From Bacteroidota bacterium (GTDB taxonomy: Bacteria > Bacteroidota > Bacteroidia > Bacteroidales > GCA-2711565), in the NCBI GenBank assembly GCA_018816945.1, contig JAHIVC010000099.1, forward strand, positions 192,554 to 256,553: a DNA stretch of 64,000 bases, in the 5' to 3' direction. Each line of letters begins with the position of its first letter. The stretch's first letter is position 1. A model generated the notes under the pieces. The model was not told the origin of the DNA. It saw only the letters and a program-made list of their open reading frames with translations, and did not search any database. Shown here one piece after another: positions 53,737 through 62,692 of the stretch. Position numbers and translations under genes: made by a program.

Positions 53737-54660
53737 TTAGAATTTGAATAATGAACTTATCGACTCTTTATTCTCCAGTCGTTTAATTACTTCTGCAAAA
53801 AGATCGGCGGTCGAAAGCACCGTAAATTTTTCGTGGTTTTTCTTAATCGGTATGGTATCGGTAAATACAATCTCGCTGAACGGAGAGTTTACCAATCTGT
53901 CAAACGCTTTTTTTGAGAAAACCGGGTGTGTACAAAACGCGCGTACACTTGAAGCACCATTTTCCATCATTAATTCGGCTGCCTTGGTTATGGTGCCTGC
54001 TGTATCAATTATATCATCAACTAAAACGATATCTTTTCCATTAACATCTCCAATCAAAGCCATCTTTGCAATTTCATTTGGTTTTGCTCTTGTTTTATAA
54101 CAAATCACAAAATCTGTCCCTAAAATTTTTGCATAAGCGGCTGCCCTTCTGGTTCCGCCTGTATCAGGAGAAGCCATAGTAAGATTGGGCAAATTCAAAC
54201 TTTTCAAATACTTAACAAAAATGCTTGAGGCAAATAAATGATCAACCGGAACATCAAAAAATCCTTGAATTTGATCTGCATGTAAATCGATGGTAATTAT
54301 ACGACTAACACCGGCAGCAGTTAATAAATTGGCAACCAATTTAGCTCCAATTGCTACACGCGGTTTATCTTTTCGATCTTGTCGGGCAAAACCAAAATAA
54401 GGAATTACGGCTACTATACTTTTGGCAGAAGCTCTTCGGGCTGCATCAACCATCAATAATAATTCAAAAAGATTTTCCATCGGAGGCTGAGTAGACTGAA
54501 CAATATATACGTCTAAACCCCTAATGTTGTCTTCGAAGGAAGGCTGAAATTCGCCGTCTGCAAAAACAGTTATAGAAGAGTTTCCGAGTTTTGTTCCGTA
54601 ACTTTTTGCTATTTGTTCGCTTAGGTATTTTGAATTTCTTCCTGAGAATATAACACTCAT
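53737..54660 (-). CDS. prs: Ribose-phosphate pyrophosphokinase
   Basis: Makes PRPP from ribose 5-phosphate and ATP for nucleotide, His and Trp synthesis. The 307 residues carry YFGFARQDRKDKPR, IDLHADQIQGFFDVPVDH and the PRPP-binding signature DIVLVDDIIDTAGTITKA. First gene of the three-gene operon with rplY and pth; a -7 box lies 42 bp upstream. Confidence 0.96.
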   Translation of the reverse strand: MSVIFSGRNSKYLSEQIAKSYGTKLGNSSITVFADGEFQPSFEDNIRGLDVYIVQSTQPPMENLFELLLMVDAARRASAKSIVAVIPYFGFARQDRKDKPRVAIGAKLVANLLTAAGVSRIITIDLHADQIQGFFDVPVDHLFASSIFVKYLKSLNLPNLTMASPDTGGTRRAAAYAKILGTDFVICYKTRAKPNEIAKMALIGDVNGKDIVLVDDIIDTAGTITKAAELMMENGASSVRAFCTHPVFSKKAFDRLVNSPFSEIVFTDTIPIKKNHEKFTVLSTADLFAEVIKRLENKESISSLFKF

Positions 54661-54701
54661 GATGCTTGCTTATTGTTAAATGGATGAGTAAGTTTCGGCT
54701 G

Positions 54702-54709
54702 CAAAATTA
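54702..54709 (-). promoter_or_regulatory. -7 promoter box of prs-rplY-pth
   Basis: On the minus strand this reads TAATTTTG followed by CAGCC, 42 bp before prs. Confidence 0.5.
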
Positions 54710-54793
54710 TGATATAAAATCTTCTCCTGCAAAATAATCGCGTACTATCTCAAAAACTTAAAATATTTTCTGGGGATAATATGTTTTTTTGAG

Positions 54794-54801
54794 TATTTTT
54801 G
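54794..54801 (+). promoter_or_regulatory. -7 promoter box of tRNA-Leu
   Basis: TATTTTTG followed by CAC, 31 bp before the tRNA 5' end. Confidence 0.55.
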
Positions 54802-54831
54802 CACTTTCAGAGACGTCCTGATTTCATTTAT

Positions 54832-54915
54832 GCCCGGGTGGCGGAATTGGTAGACGCGATGGTCTCAAACACCATTGAGGTAACACTCGTGCCGGTTCGA
54901 TCCCGGCCCCGGGTA
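54832..54915 (+). tRNA. tRNA-Leu (anticodon CAA)
   Basis: 84 bases with a long variable arm as in class II tRNAs. The acceptor stem GCCCGGG pairs with CCCGGGT (terminal G-U). The anticodon stem ATGGT/ACCAT holds loop CTCAAAC with anticodon CAA at 54866-54868, reading UUG. The T-arm GGTTCGATCC is standard. The discriminator is A, and CCA is not encoded. Confidence 0.95.
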
Positions 54916-54918
54916 CAG

Positions 54919-54962
54919 AAACGGAAAAGACAGATTTTTTATCAGTTTTTTCCGTTTTTTTC
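54919..54962 (+). terminator. Terminator of tRNA-Leu
   Basis: AAACGGAAAA and TTTTCCGTTT arms around a 19-base loop, ending in a T-run, 4 bp after the tRNA. Confidence 0.75.
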
Positions 54963-55230
54963 TTGCGTAATTCATTAGTATCCTGAAATATCCAATCAAG
55001 CACTTTGGAGCTTTATTGGCAAATTTACCTATAACCTGTGCAGCATGAGTTCCCTCATTGGTTCTTTTTGTAATTTTATCGTTCTCTACTTCAGGGGTTA
55101 CAAGATAGAAAACCATCATTAATTTATTATCCGAGTTTGAAAGATCAAGCGGATTTTCGTCTGAGTGGATATATGTGTTTATTTCTAAACTAAAGTCTAA
55201 AGTTTGGTTTAAGATAATACAATAATGAAT
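54963..55230 (-). other. Coding-like remnant next to tRNA-Leu
   Basis: On the minus strand this stretch is one open frame from just after a TAA at 55231-55233 down into the tRNA. It includes TYIHSDENPLDLSNSDNK, MMVFYLVTPEVENDK and NEGTHAAQVIGKFANKAPKC, a composition that looks protein-like. The only ATG start near its head is at 55119. I recognise no family. It may be the remains of a gene or chance; the part running through the tRNA and its terminator is certainly not coding. The 322-bp gap between the tRNA and the permease gene holds nothing else. Confidence 0.25.
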
Positions 55231-55237
55231 TTAATAA

Positions 55238-56905
55238 TTACACAATTAGTTGATTTTGTCTTCTGAAATAAGCCAAATAAAAAAGCATTATTGAAATACA
55301 TAAATAGAGAATAGTTATCCCTTTAAAATTGAATCCATCACCTCGTTCTATAATGCTGCGAAAAGGCAATCCTATCAAAGGCCCAATAATCCATAGTATG
55401 ATATAAACAATGTCAAAAACTACAGATTTTTTACTCAATACGACCAAGCATATGGACAGTGATGGAATGAAAGTAGCACTAATTAACCATGCATATAAAC
55501 TATTCCAATCTGCTTCAAAAATAAAGCGTAGCCCTGCTCCCGAACCAGTAATCATCGAAATTACTATTCCTACACCATATAATGCAATAAGTTGGCGAGT
55601 TGAAATTGCGCTTATCGAAAAAATTATTTTTTCTGTATGATATTTAACTTCTTTGTTGCCAAGACCTGACCAAATGGATATTGGCCAAAGCCAACATAAG
55701 GGGAGAACCTGCCTTACAAGTTCTTCCTTACTTACAATAAAAGAAGAAATGAATAATATAAATGTCACCATAAACCACCACCATCTTTGCTCTTTTGATA
55801 TTAAGTATAGTTCAATGAACATTATTCTTAATATACTTTTAATAGAAGCCCACCACCTTATTCTATTTGGGTATTGTTTTAGGTTATTGGGGGTATGGAT
55901 AAAATTTATTACTGTCGGTTTTAATTTTGTTTTTATTTCAATGGGATTATATGAGGGTTCTCTTTGCGCATCCTTAAATAATGTTGATTTTGCCTTCTTC
56001 TTTCTATCTTTATTAATATAATGGGATGGATCGAACCTATCGAAAGGAACTGCAGCACAAAATACCATCAAAATTGATATCCCAATCCAGAGTATTCTTT
56101 CAAAAAACATATTTAATGTCCATTTTATTCCTGTCCATTCGAAAACACTTATTTCTTGCTCACCCTTTGGAACAAATAGATCGCTTACTCCATTTTGAAT
56201 TTCACCATGTTGTGTCATCAATTGATCACGAATACTAATAACAATTCTCGACAAACCGAAAACATCATTTTGCGGTTCAATATCAACCGATGTTCCAAAT
56301 AATCGACCTATAAAAATCAATATAGCCGAAATCCAAATAGCAAAATATAGAACATTACCAAAACTTTGACGCAAAAACGGAATACTTTCAAAAAAAATGG
56401 CCAGAGCAGACACAATTGCCAATGTTGGAAAGCTAATTAACCATAAGTATGCAATTAATTCAATTAACTGATAACTGGAGCTTTCAGCTCGCAATAGTTG
56501 CATTAAAAATGCAATGATTGTTAAAATGAACAAAATGATTGAGAAAAACGTCAGATTACTTATGAATTTACCCATCAAATAAGTTGGCTTAGTGATAGGG
56601 TTTGATGCGATAATCAAACCAAAATGTGTTTCATAATCCGATATAATAGAACCCTTAATAAAATAGAACCCGAACAGTGAGAAGATGGTCGATGATAATA
56701 TTCCATAAATTACACCAATCCATGCCGAGTTATAATATCCCCTGCAACTATTAATAACAAATGCTTCATATCCTGCATCAGCAGAAGGAACCATAAAGTA
56801 ACCAAACATAATGGTAACAAAGATTAACACAAAGAAACTATTTTGACGTGTTCGTTGGAGCAGATCGACGCGAATTAAATGAGAAAGTATGTTTATCGTT
56901 ACCAT
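55238..56905 (-). CDS. ABC-2 type transporter permease
   Basis: A 555-residue membrane protein with about twelve hydrophobic segments in two halves joined by a soluble stretch (about 285-345, PFDRFDPSHYINKDRKKKAK). The first half opens like ABC-2/gliding-type permeases (LIRVDLLQRTRQNSFFVLI, then a large extracytoplasmic loop and IISDYETHFGLIIASNPITK). It lies 9 bp after its ATPase and is probably its membrane partner. Substrate unknown. Confidence 0.8.
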   Translation of the reverse strand: MVTINILSHLIRVDLLQRTRQNSFFVLIFVTIMFGYFMVPSADAGYEAFVINSCRGYYNSAWIGVIYGILSSTIFSLFGFYFIKGSIISDYETHFGLIIASNPITKPTYLMGKFISNLTFFSIILFILTIIAFLMQLLRAESSSYQLIELIAYLWLISFPTLAIVSALAIFFESIPFLRQSFGNVLYFAIWISAILIFIGRLFGTSVDIEPQNDVFGLSRIVISIRDQLMTQHGEIQNGVSDLFVPKGEQEISVFEWTGIKWTLNMFFERILWIGISILMVFCAAVPFDRFDPSHYINKDRKKKAKSTLFKDAQREPSYNPIEIKTKLKPTVINFIHTPNNLKQYPNRIRWWASIKSILRIMFIELYLISKEQRWWWFMVTFILFISSFIVSKEELVRQVLPLCWLWPISIWSGLGNKEVKYHTEKIIFSISAISTRQLIALYGVGIVISMITGSGAGLRFIFEADWNSLYAWLISATFIPSLSICLVVLSKKSVVFDIVYIILWIIGPLIGLPFRSIIERGDGFNFKGITILYLCISIMLFYLAYFRRQNQLIV

Positions 56906-56914
56906 AATTAATTT

Positions 56915-57796
56915 TTATTTAGAAAAATTATTTGATAAAGAAATATGATAAAGGTATGCATCTTCCAAATTTGGGGAGGTTTGCTGTGTATTTATTGCAG
57001 GAGGCACATCAGAAATAACCCTGATCAGTATACCCTCACTTCTTCTTATTATACCAGAAACGATGTGTTTCTTTTGAAAAGTCAATAATTCATCGCTTTT
57101 AATTGTTAGCATCCATACTTTACCTTCCGCTTTCTGAATCAACACTTCTGGAGATTCATGACAAAGCAATTCCCCTTTTTTAATTATTGCAATATTATTA
57201 GCCGTCGCCTCTACATCTGAAACAATATGGGTGGATAAGATCACTATTCTACTTCCAGATAAATCGGAAAGTAAATTTCTAAATCGGATACGCTCTTCAG
57301 GATCAAGCCCTGCAGTTGGTTCATCAACGATCAATAGTTTTGGATCATTAAGGAGTGCCTGAGCAATTCCAATACGTTGTTTCATTCCCTGAGAATAACT
57401 TCCAAGGAGACGTTTTGATACATCAACTAAATTTACCAGTTCAAGTAGTTCTCCAATCCTTTTTTTTGTATGGTTGCGATTCATCCCCTTAAGTATGGAA
57501 ATATATTTAAGGAATTCAATTGCATTAAGATTTGGATAAATACCGAAATATTGAGGTAAATATCCCAGTTCTTTTCTTAAGTCATTAGGATAAAGGCTAA
57601 TATCTTTATCATTCCAAAAAACTGCACCTTCAGTAGGCTTTGTTATCGTAGCCAAAATATTCATCAAGGTAGATTTACCTGCCCCATTTGGTCCTAAGAG
57701 TCCTAATATCCCATTTTCGAGGTTAAGCGAAAAATTTTTCGCACCCCAAATATTGTTCTTATATAGTTTGCTTACATTGTTTATTTCCAGTCTCAT
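56915..57796 (-). CDS. ABC transporter ATPase
   Basis: About 293 residues from ATG 57796 (an in-frame ATG at 57811 adds five). Walker A LGPNGAGKSTLMNILAT, signature SYSQGMKQRIGIAQALL, Walker B LLIVDEPTAGLDPEERI and the H-loop ILSTHIVSD are intact. After about residue 215 comes an extension typical of export ATPases of the CcmA/NatA type. It pairs with the downstream permease. Confidence 0.9.
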   Translation of the reverse strand: MRLEINNVSKLYKNNIWGAKNFSLNLENGILGLLGPNGAGKSTLMNILATITKPTEGAVFWNDKDISLYPNDLRKELGYLPQYFGIYPNLNAIEFLKYISILKGMNRNHTKKRIGELLELVNLVDVSKRLLGSYSQGMKQRIGIAQALLNDPKLLIVDEPTAGLDPEERIRFRNLLSDLSGSRIVILSTHIVSDVEATANNIAIIKKGELLCHESPEVLIQKAEGKVWMLTIKSDELLTFQKKHIVSGIIRRSEGILIRVISDVPPAINTQQTSPNLEDAYLYHISLSNNFSK

Positions 57797-57900
57797 ATGT
57801 TTTTTAATCATTTTTTAAGCCGATGAATTCATAGGTAATATTTGAAGTTGGTAAATTTCAAATCCCTCAATAGTTTATCATGATTGGATAATAACCTGTT

Positions 57901-59058
57901 TTAATCTTTTATATAAACAAGTACATTCCACGAAGGTTTTTGATAAAGAAGGAAACTAAAACTAGCATCTATTGCACATTGATTTATGATATCTCTTGTT
58001 AAACCTGAGTTTGAATGATAACTATCAACAAAAGCAATTTTTCCACCTTTTTTTAAATATTTATAGGCATTTTTTAACCATTCGTTTTTTTTCTCAAACT
58101 CATGAAACCCATGATAAATAACTATTAAATCCAATTCTTTTTTTGGAAAACAGGGATCGATTTCAGTCCCCTTAACTGTTATAATATTATCTAAAATATT
58201 CAACTCTTTTTGAAAGTCCTTAGAATATTTGGTTAAAATATTAAGATTCTCTTCAGATATGTCATTAGCATAAATAATTCCATTCAATCCTATCCTTTCT
58301 GATAAGTGAAATGTAAAATATCCTTCCCCTGCACCAGCTTCACCAATAAACATTCCGGGTTTTATTTCCAATAAGTTCATGATAATGTTTGGTCTTTCAA
58401 GTGAGTCCCTTTCTGCTCGACTTTGAAGATAGAAGTCCTTAGTTATTGACGGTTTTTTTTGATTATTAACTAAAATATTTAAATGTTGGTCAGGATTTCT
58501 ATTTCTGGTGTCGTTAGAAATATTATTAAAATATTTTGCAAATTCATCTTTCATATTCTGTGGTGGATCAACCCCCGGTCGCAAAGCTTCATTTACAATA
58601 GATATAATATACCATCTGCCATTTTGTTTTATCAAATGAAAACAATCAATACCTAATTGGGGTGGGTAGTTAAGGGTTGGAATAGTTACAGCATAGATAA
58701 CATAGCAGGTAGCAATATCACCCATTATTTCGTAACTGTCGATTATTTTTTCTTCCTTAATTCCAGTCTCTTTAAGGTTTTGTTCTTCCATATCCTTCAA
58801 CCACAGAGCTACAAAACCATCCCGGTCAACCAATGTCATTTCAGTTGGACTGGTACGCAATATAATATTAGCCTGAGGATGAAATAGATTTTTAATTTTC
58901 TCCCAGTCTGGCGGATTCCCTCCATCAAAGGACATTAATGTGTAAGCAGTTGTTATCAGCTCCTGGGGAGTCAGGTATTCAGTGTTCTGAGAATTTAGAT
59001 TCATTGTCAGGACCATAAACAAGCTTATGGTTAGCCCTATCTGCCTTGCTATTTTCAT
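57901..59058 (-). CDS. Exported NTF2-like domain fused to a SAM methyltransferase-like domain
   Basis: 385 residues with a signal peptide (about 1-23, NLNSQN). Residues 30-165 look like an NTF2/SnoaL-type fold (LITTAYTLMSFDGGNPPDWEKI; FHLIKQNGRWYIISIVNE). Residues about 205-385 are a class I methyltransferase-like domain: motif I GEAGAGEGYFTFHLSERIG, acidic NDIS after the second strand, and LDLIVIYHGFHEFEK. Exported methyltransferase-like domains are odd because SAM is cytoplasmic, though Bacteroidota have many such predicted proteins. Function unknown. Confidence 0.75.
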   Translation of the reverse strand: MKIARQIGLTISLFMVLTMNLNSQNTEYLTPQELITTAYTLMSFDGGNPPDWEKIKNLFHPQANIILRTSPTEMTLVDRDGFVALWLKDMEEQNLKETGIKEEKIIDSYEIMGDIATCYVIYAVTIPTLNYPPQLGIDCFHLIKQNGRWYIISIVNEALRPGVDPPQNMKDEFAKYFNNISNDTRNRNPDQHLNILVNNQKKPSITKDFYLQSRAERDSLERPNIIMNLLEIKPGMFIGEAGAGEGYFTFHLSERIGLNGIIYANDISEENLNILTKYSKDFQKELNILDNIITVKGTEIDPCFPKKELDLIVIYHGFHEFEKKNEWLKNAYKYLKKGGKIAFVDSYHSNSGLTRDIINQCAIDASFSFLLYQKPSWNVLVYIKD

Positions 59059-59088
59059 GTTGTAATTTAATTAAATTTTTAATTCCTC

Positions 59089-61260
59089 TTATCTCCTATA
59101 CAGATAGGAGATTTTCATAAAAAACCCTCTTTGCTGTTCCACCGGATTAATCCTTGAGCTAAAGAAAGGTTCAGTTGGTTCTTCCTGTCTGAAGATATTG
59201 CCGTAGCCCATAAAGAATACTGTACCGGGAATATAGGTAAAGGATACCAGGTAATCAGAAAGAAGGGTTTTCCGGTAGCTATTGTACTCTTCGATAGCTC
59301 TTAGAAATAAATATTTATTAATCTGATAAGTTATCTGAACGCGCCCAATCTGATAATTATAAAGGGGAGAATTATCGTTCTCATTTTTGAAGTCTGCTAG
59401 GATATGGCTTAATGTAATACTCAGTTTTGGGACAGGGGTTAAAGCAATATTACTAGTCAACCTATTACTTACACCCCCATAAGGGTCTGATGAATAATAA
59501 ATTGCATGGGTTCTACGATAAAGTATTCCGGCTGAAAGCCATGTTCCTATTCTGCTAGATAACAAAGCATGATAACCGCTGGTATTAAAGGTCTGACCAA
59601 GATAGACCTCATTTGACAATGAGTATTTTATCTTGAAAACTGTGGAGTTTCCAAGATAGAATTGAACTGAAGCATGATTAAAGGTTTCCCACAGATTGTA
59701 GAATTTATCATAAGTGGCTGATGCTAGGGCCTCAAAATCAATTCTCTTCATGAAACTTGAGTCGAAATACACTTTGGGCCTGATCAATGCGCTAACCTGG
59801 CTAACTCCCGTTCTGTTATAATAACCAGAAGCCACATTAAAGTCTTTGGCAATATCCCGTTGGGTGAGGAAAAAGTCAAGATTTCTCTTCAAATTAATGT
59901 AAGTAAATCCGAAGGTATGACCTGATTGATTCTTATTGGTATTATTGGATACCTCATTTGAAGTGGTATGAGTGTTATAAGCATTGTACTCCAGAAAAGA
60001 AGACTTGCCAATTTTCGTCTTTCCATCAATTCCGTAGGCATGGTTATTAATATCCTTGTCTAATCGCCCGGAATATAAAAGTCCCAGAAAATTTTCACCC
60101 TGGTAATTAAATTTATATCTCAAAATCGGAACCTGGGCAAAGGTTTTACTTTCTTCAAGGGTCTCCCCCAATTCGTCAATGGCATAAAGAACAGCTAATG
60201 TGTTCTTTTTATTAATACTACCCGACAATTTCAAACCAGCAATTGGATTTGCAATGGTCCTTGTGTAAATCATGTAATGCAACGGATCCACTACCGAGGT
60301 GCTTGTTGATGCAACCAGAAATTGATCATTTCCCTCAAGAAAAAAAGGTCTTTTCTCCTGGAAAAACAATTGTGATCTCAGGTTTATATCAACCTTACCT
60401 GCGTCTGCTTCAATCTGACTAAAATCAGGGTTTATCGCAGCATCCAATATTAATGAAGAAGTTAAGCCATATTTCAGGTTAACACCCGGTGATAATTGAT
60501 TTAAATCGTTCTTTAAAACTCCTTCTGATGATCTTGATTGATGGAATGAATAAGTCAGTGTAGGTAATGCCTCAAACAGTTTATAGGATTTAATATCCGG
60601 GAATTGAATCTTGGCTAATTGGTTTAAAAAGGCCCCACCCTGCTGAGGATCAAAAGAGGGATAGGTAACGTGAGTGGATATCTTACTTGAGCGGCGCTCT
60701 AGTAAGAAGCCCATAGTGACCGGTGATTTCTCAGAATATCTCAGACTTTTGAAAGGAATTTGTATTTCAACCGTATAACCATTCTCATTGAGTTTACCTG
60801 CACTGTACCAAACAAGGTCAACCCCAATATCTTCGCTGGTAGTTGATGAAAAAGAATCATATTGAATCCCTCTTGGATTGACCACAAAGCTCATCATACC
60901 CTGAAGATCATTTTTTGAATTAAGCCCAATGCATACCCAATCATCATTCACAATCTTATCCCTTGCAGACATGGTTGCAATGATCTTTTCTGGTTCTGAC
61001 TCATGACAGATGAATGCGCAATAAATGTTCTCTGCATCATAAGCTATATAGGCAATGGTTGAATCATTTAGCTTTTTACCAAAATCAGGAAGATATGAAG
61101 TAAAATCAGTAAAACCGGTTAACTTAGACCATATTGGTTCATCCAGAACTCCATCGATGGTAATTTTTTCGTCCACTTTTCTCGGTTTTACTGAATTAGT
61201 AGCGTTTAATGTGACGTTATTCAAAATAATAATGAAAAGGATTATAAATTTTATTTTCAT
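59089..61260 (-). CDS. DUF5916 outer-membrane barrel with CBM9-like N-domain
   Basis: 723 residues with a signal peptide (about 1-20), an N-terminal carbohydrate-binding family 9-like beta-sandwich (KITIDGVLDEPIWSKL to VEIQIPFKSLRYSE, about 30-190) and a C-terminal DUF5916 barrel with many aromatic strands, closing with FFMKISYLYRR. The motif FFLEGNDQF near 310 is typical. Localised to the outer membrane by inference. Substrate unknown. It lies 30 bp upstream of the methyltransferase fusion gene. Confidence 0.88.
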   Translation of the reverse strand: MKIKFIILFIIILNNVTLNATNSVKPRKVDEKITIDGVLDEPIWSKLTGFTDFTSYLPDFGKKLNDSTIAYIAYDAENIYCAFICHESEPEKIIATMSARDKIVNDDWVCIGLNSKNDLQGMMSFVVNPRGIQYDSFSSTTSEDIGVDLVWYSAGKLNENGYTVEIQIPFKSLRYSEKSPVTMGFLLERRSSKISTHVTYPSFDPQQGGAFLNQLAKIQFPDIKSYKLFEALPTLTYSFHQSRSSEGVLKNDLNQLSPGVNLKYGLTSSLILDAAINPDFSQIEADAGKVDINLRSQLFFQEKRPFFLEGNDQFLVASTSTSVVDPLHYMIYTRTIANPIAGLKLSGSINKKNTLAVLYAIDELGETLEESKTFAQVPILRYKFNYQGENFLGLLYSGRLDKDINNHAYGIDGKTKIGKSSFLEYNAYNTHTTSNEVSNNTNKNQSGHTFGFTYINLKRNLDFFLTQRDIAKDFNVASGYYNRTGVSQVSALIRPKVYFDSSFMKRIDFEALASATYDKFYNLWETFNHASVQFYLGNSTVFKIKYSLSNEVYLGQTFNTSGYHALLSSRIGTWLSAGILYRRTHAIYYSSDPYGGVSNRLTSNIALTPVPKLSITLSHILADFKNENDNSPLYNYQIGRVQITYQINKYLFLRAIEEYNSYRKTLLSDYLVSFTYIPGTVFFMGYGNIFRQEEPTEPFFSSRINPVEQQRGFFMKISYLYRR

Positions 61261-61310
61261 TTTGTAGGATTATTAGATAATGGTATAAAAGATTTGATTA
61301 TGTTCTAACT

Positions 61311-62675
61311 CTATTTTTTCCAGTACTCTACTGGAGGGATTCTGTTCTTTATTTCAACTCTATAAATATTACCTTTTTTATCACGCAGAAATTTGAAGGT
61401 AATAAACGATTGATCAAACTGAAATTTATCCTTGGCAACAGGAATTAATTTGATTTTATCACCATTGTTTCTTTTATAAATAAGTTGTTCACTTTCAATT
61501 ATTATATTTCTGTTCTCGTTTTGAGAGTTGAGATACTCACCCTTATATTCAAGCAAGTTAGTTGGTTTATATGTTGGTTTCCATTGATAAGGCTTGCCAA
61601 TTATCAGTGCAGCAATTTTAACTGATAAATCAGAAGGGGAATCGTAATCGCGGTTGGTCAGGATAACAACAAAAACATCCTCGTTAGGCAGATAAATTGC
61701 ATTTGAACGGTATCCATTTATGCTTCCCGCATGTTCGTATGCAATACTTCCATTTACATCGGAGATATTCCAGCCAAGTCCATACCCCGTGCCTGTACCA
61801 TCATTGAGTTTAAATTCGGTTCTGGCAATTTCAAGTGATTTTGGGTTTATAAGGATATTCCTTTTTAGTGCCTCATTCCATTTAAGCAGATCACCAGCAG
61901 TTGTAATAATAGACCCACTTGAGAAACGTTGAGAAATGCTTACATACTCCGCATTAATCATCTCTCCATTAACTGCCTGATAGGGATATGCCCTATTCTT
62001 TATAACTTTCTGATTATTTCCATAATATGTATTTGACATTTCGGTAGGCTTAAAGAGTTTTTCCTTTAAATAGTTTGGATAGGACATTCCTGAAACAATT
62101 TCAATTATCTTTCCTGCAAGGGTGTATCCCGAATTGCAATAACTCCATTTTGTACCTGGAGCGAACTCCATAGGTTGATTTTTAAATTCATTAATCAATT
62201 CATCCACCGAAAAATCTATTCTTTCCTTGTTGGCATTCCAGCCATCTATATCTCCAAAGCTCTTGATTCCAGACGTATGGCTCAATAAATGCCTTACAGA
62301 AATAGAATGTCCGTGAGTGGGGTAGTCTTTAATGAATTTGGTGATATCATCATCGAGTGACAATTTTCCCTGCTCAACTAGCTGTAAAATGGCTACTGCA
62401 GTAAATTGTTTAGTTATTGATCCTATACCCAAAATCATATTGGTATCCATAGGAACATTCAATTCCAGGTTGGCCATACCAAAGGCTTTTTGGTAGATTA
62501 CCTTCCCTTTTAAAGCAACAAGGATGACACAACCAGGGTCGGTTGATTTATATTGTTCAACTATCAGCTTTTCAAACTTTGTCTTTAATATATTAGAGTC
62601 ATCATTTTGCGCAGATATATTTAATTCACATAAAAACAATATCAATAGAATGTTAAAATATGTTGTTATTTTCAT
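61311..62675 (-). CDS. Serine hydrolase, class C beta-lactamase fold
   Basis: 454 residues with a signal peptide (about 1-22, NISAQ). Catalytic motifs of the beta-lactamase/DD-peptidase superfamily: SITK with nucleophile Ser86 and Lys89, YCN (about 178-180), and HAG near 315. A C-terminal domain (about 365-450) follows, as in many periplasmic hydrolases. True beta-lactam activity cannot be inferred; peptide or ester hydrolysis is as likely. Confidence 0.9.
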   Translation of the reverse strand: MKITTYFNILLILFLCELNISAQNDDSNILKTKFEKLIVEQYKSTDPGCVILVALKGKVIYQKAFGMANLELNVPMDTNMILGIGSITKQFTAVAILQLVEQGKLSLDDDITKFIKDYPTHGHSISVRHLLSHTSGIKSFGDIDGWNANKERIDFSVDELINEFKNQPMEFAPGTKWSYCNSGYTLAGKIIEIVSGMSYPNYLKEKLFKPTEMSNTYYGNNQKVIKNRAYPYQAVNGEMINAEYVSISQRFSSGSIITTAGDLLKWNEALKRNILINPKSLEIARTEFKLNDGTGTGYGLGWNISDVNGSIAYEHAGSINGYRSNAIYLPNEDVFVVILTNRDYDSPSDLSVKIAALIIGKPYQWKPTYKPTNLLEYKGEYLNSQNENRNIIIESEQLIYKRNNGDKIKLIPVAKDKFQFDQSFITFKFLRDKKGNIYRVEIKNRIPPVEYWKK

Positions 62676-62692
62676 ATTAGATAGATTAAGTT

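Noticed and set aside
54865-55119. An 84-codon minus-strand frame starting at ATG 55119 and running through the tRNA
   Set aside because: Its end reads antisense through the tRNA-Leu and its terminator, so it cannot be a real gene as it stands; only the outer part is kept as a low-confidence remnant.
61311-62675. Antibiotic-resistance beta-lactamase
   Set aside because: The SxxK/YxN fold is shared by many peptidases and esterases; nothing in the sequence points to beta-lactam hydrolysis.
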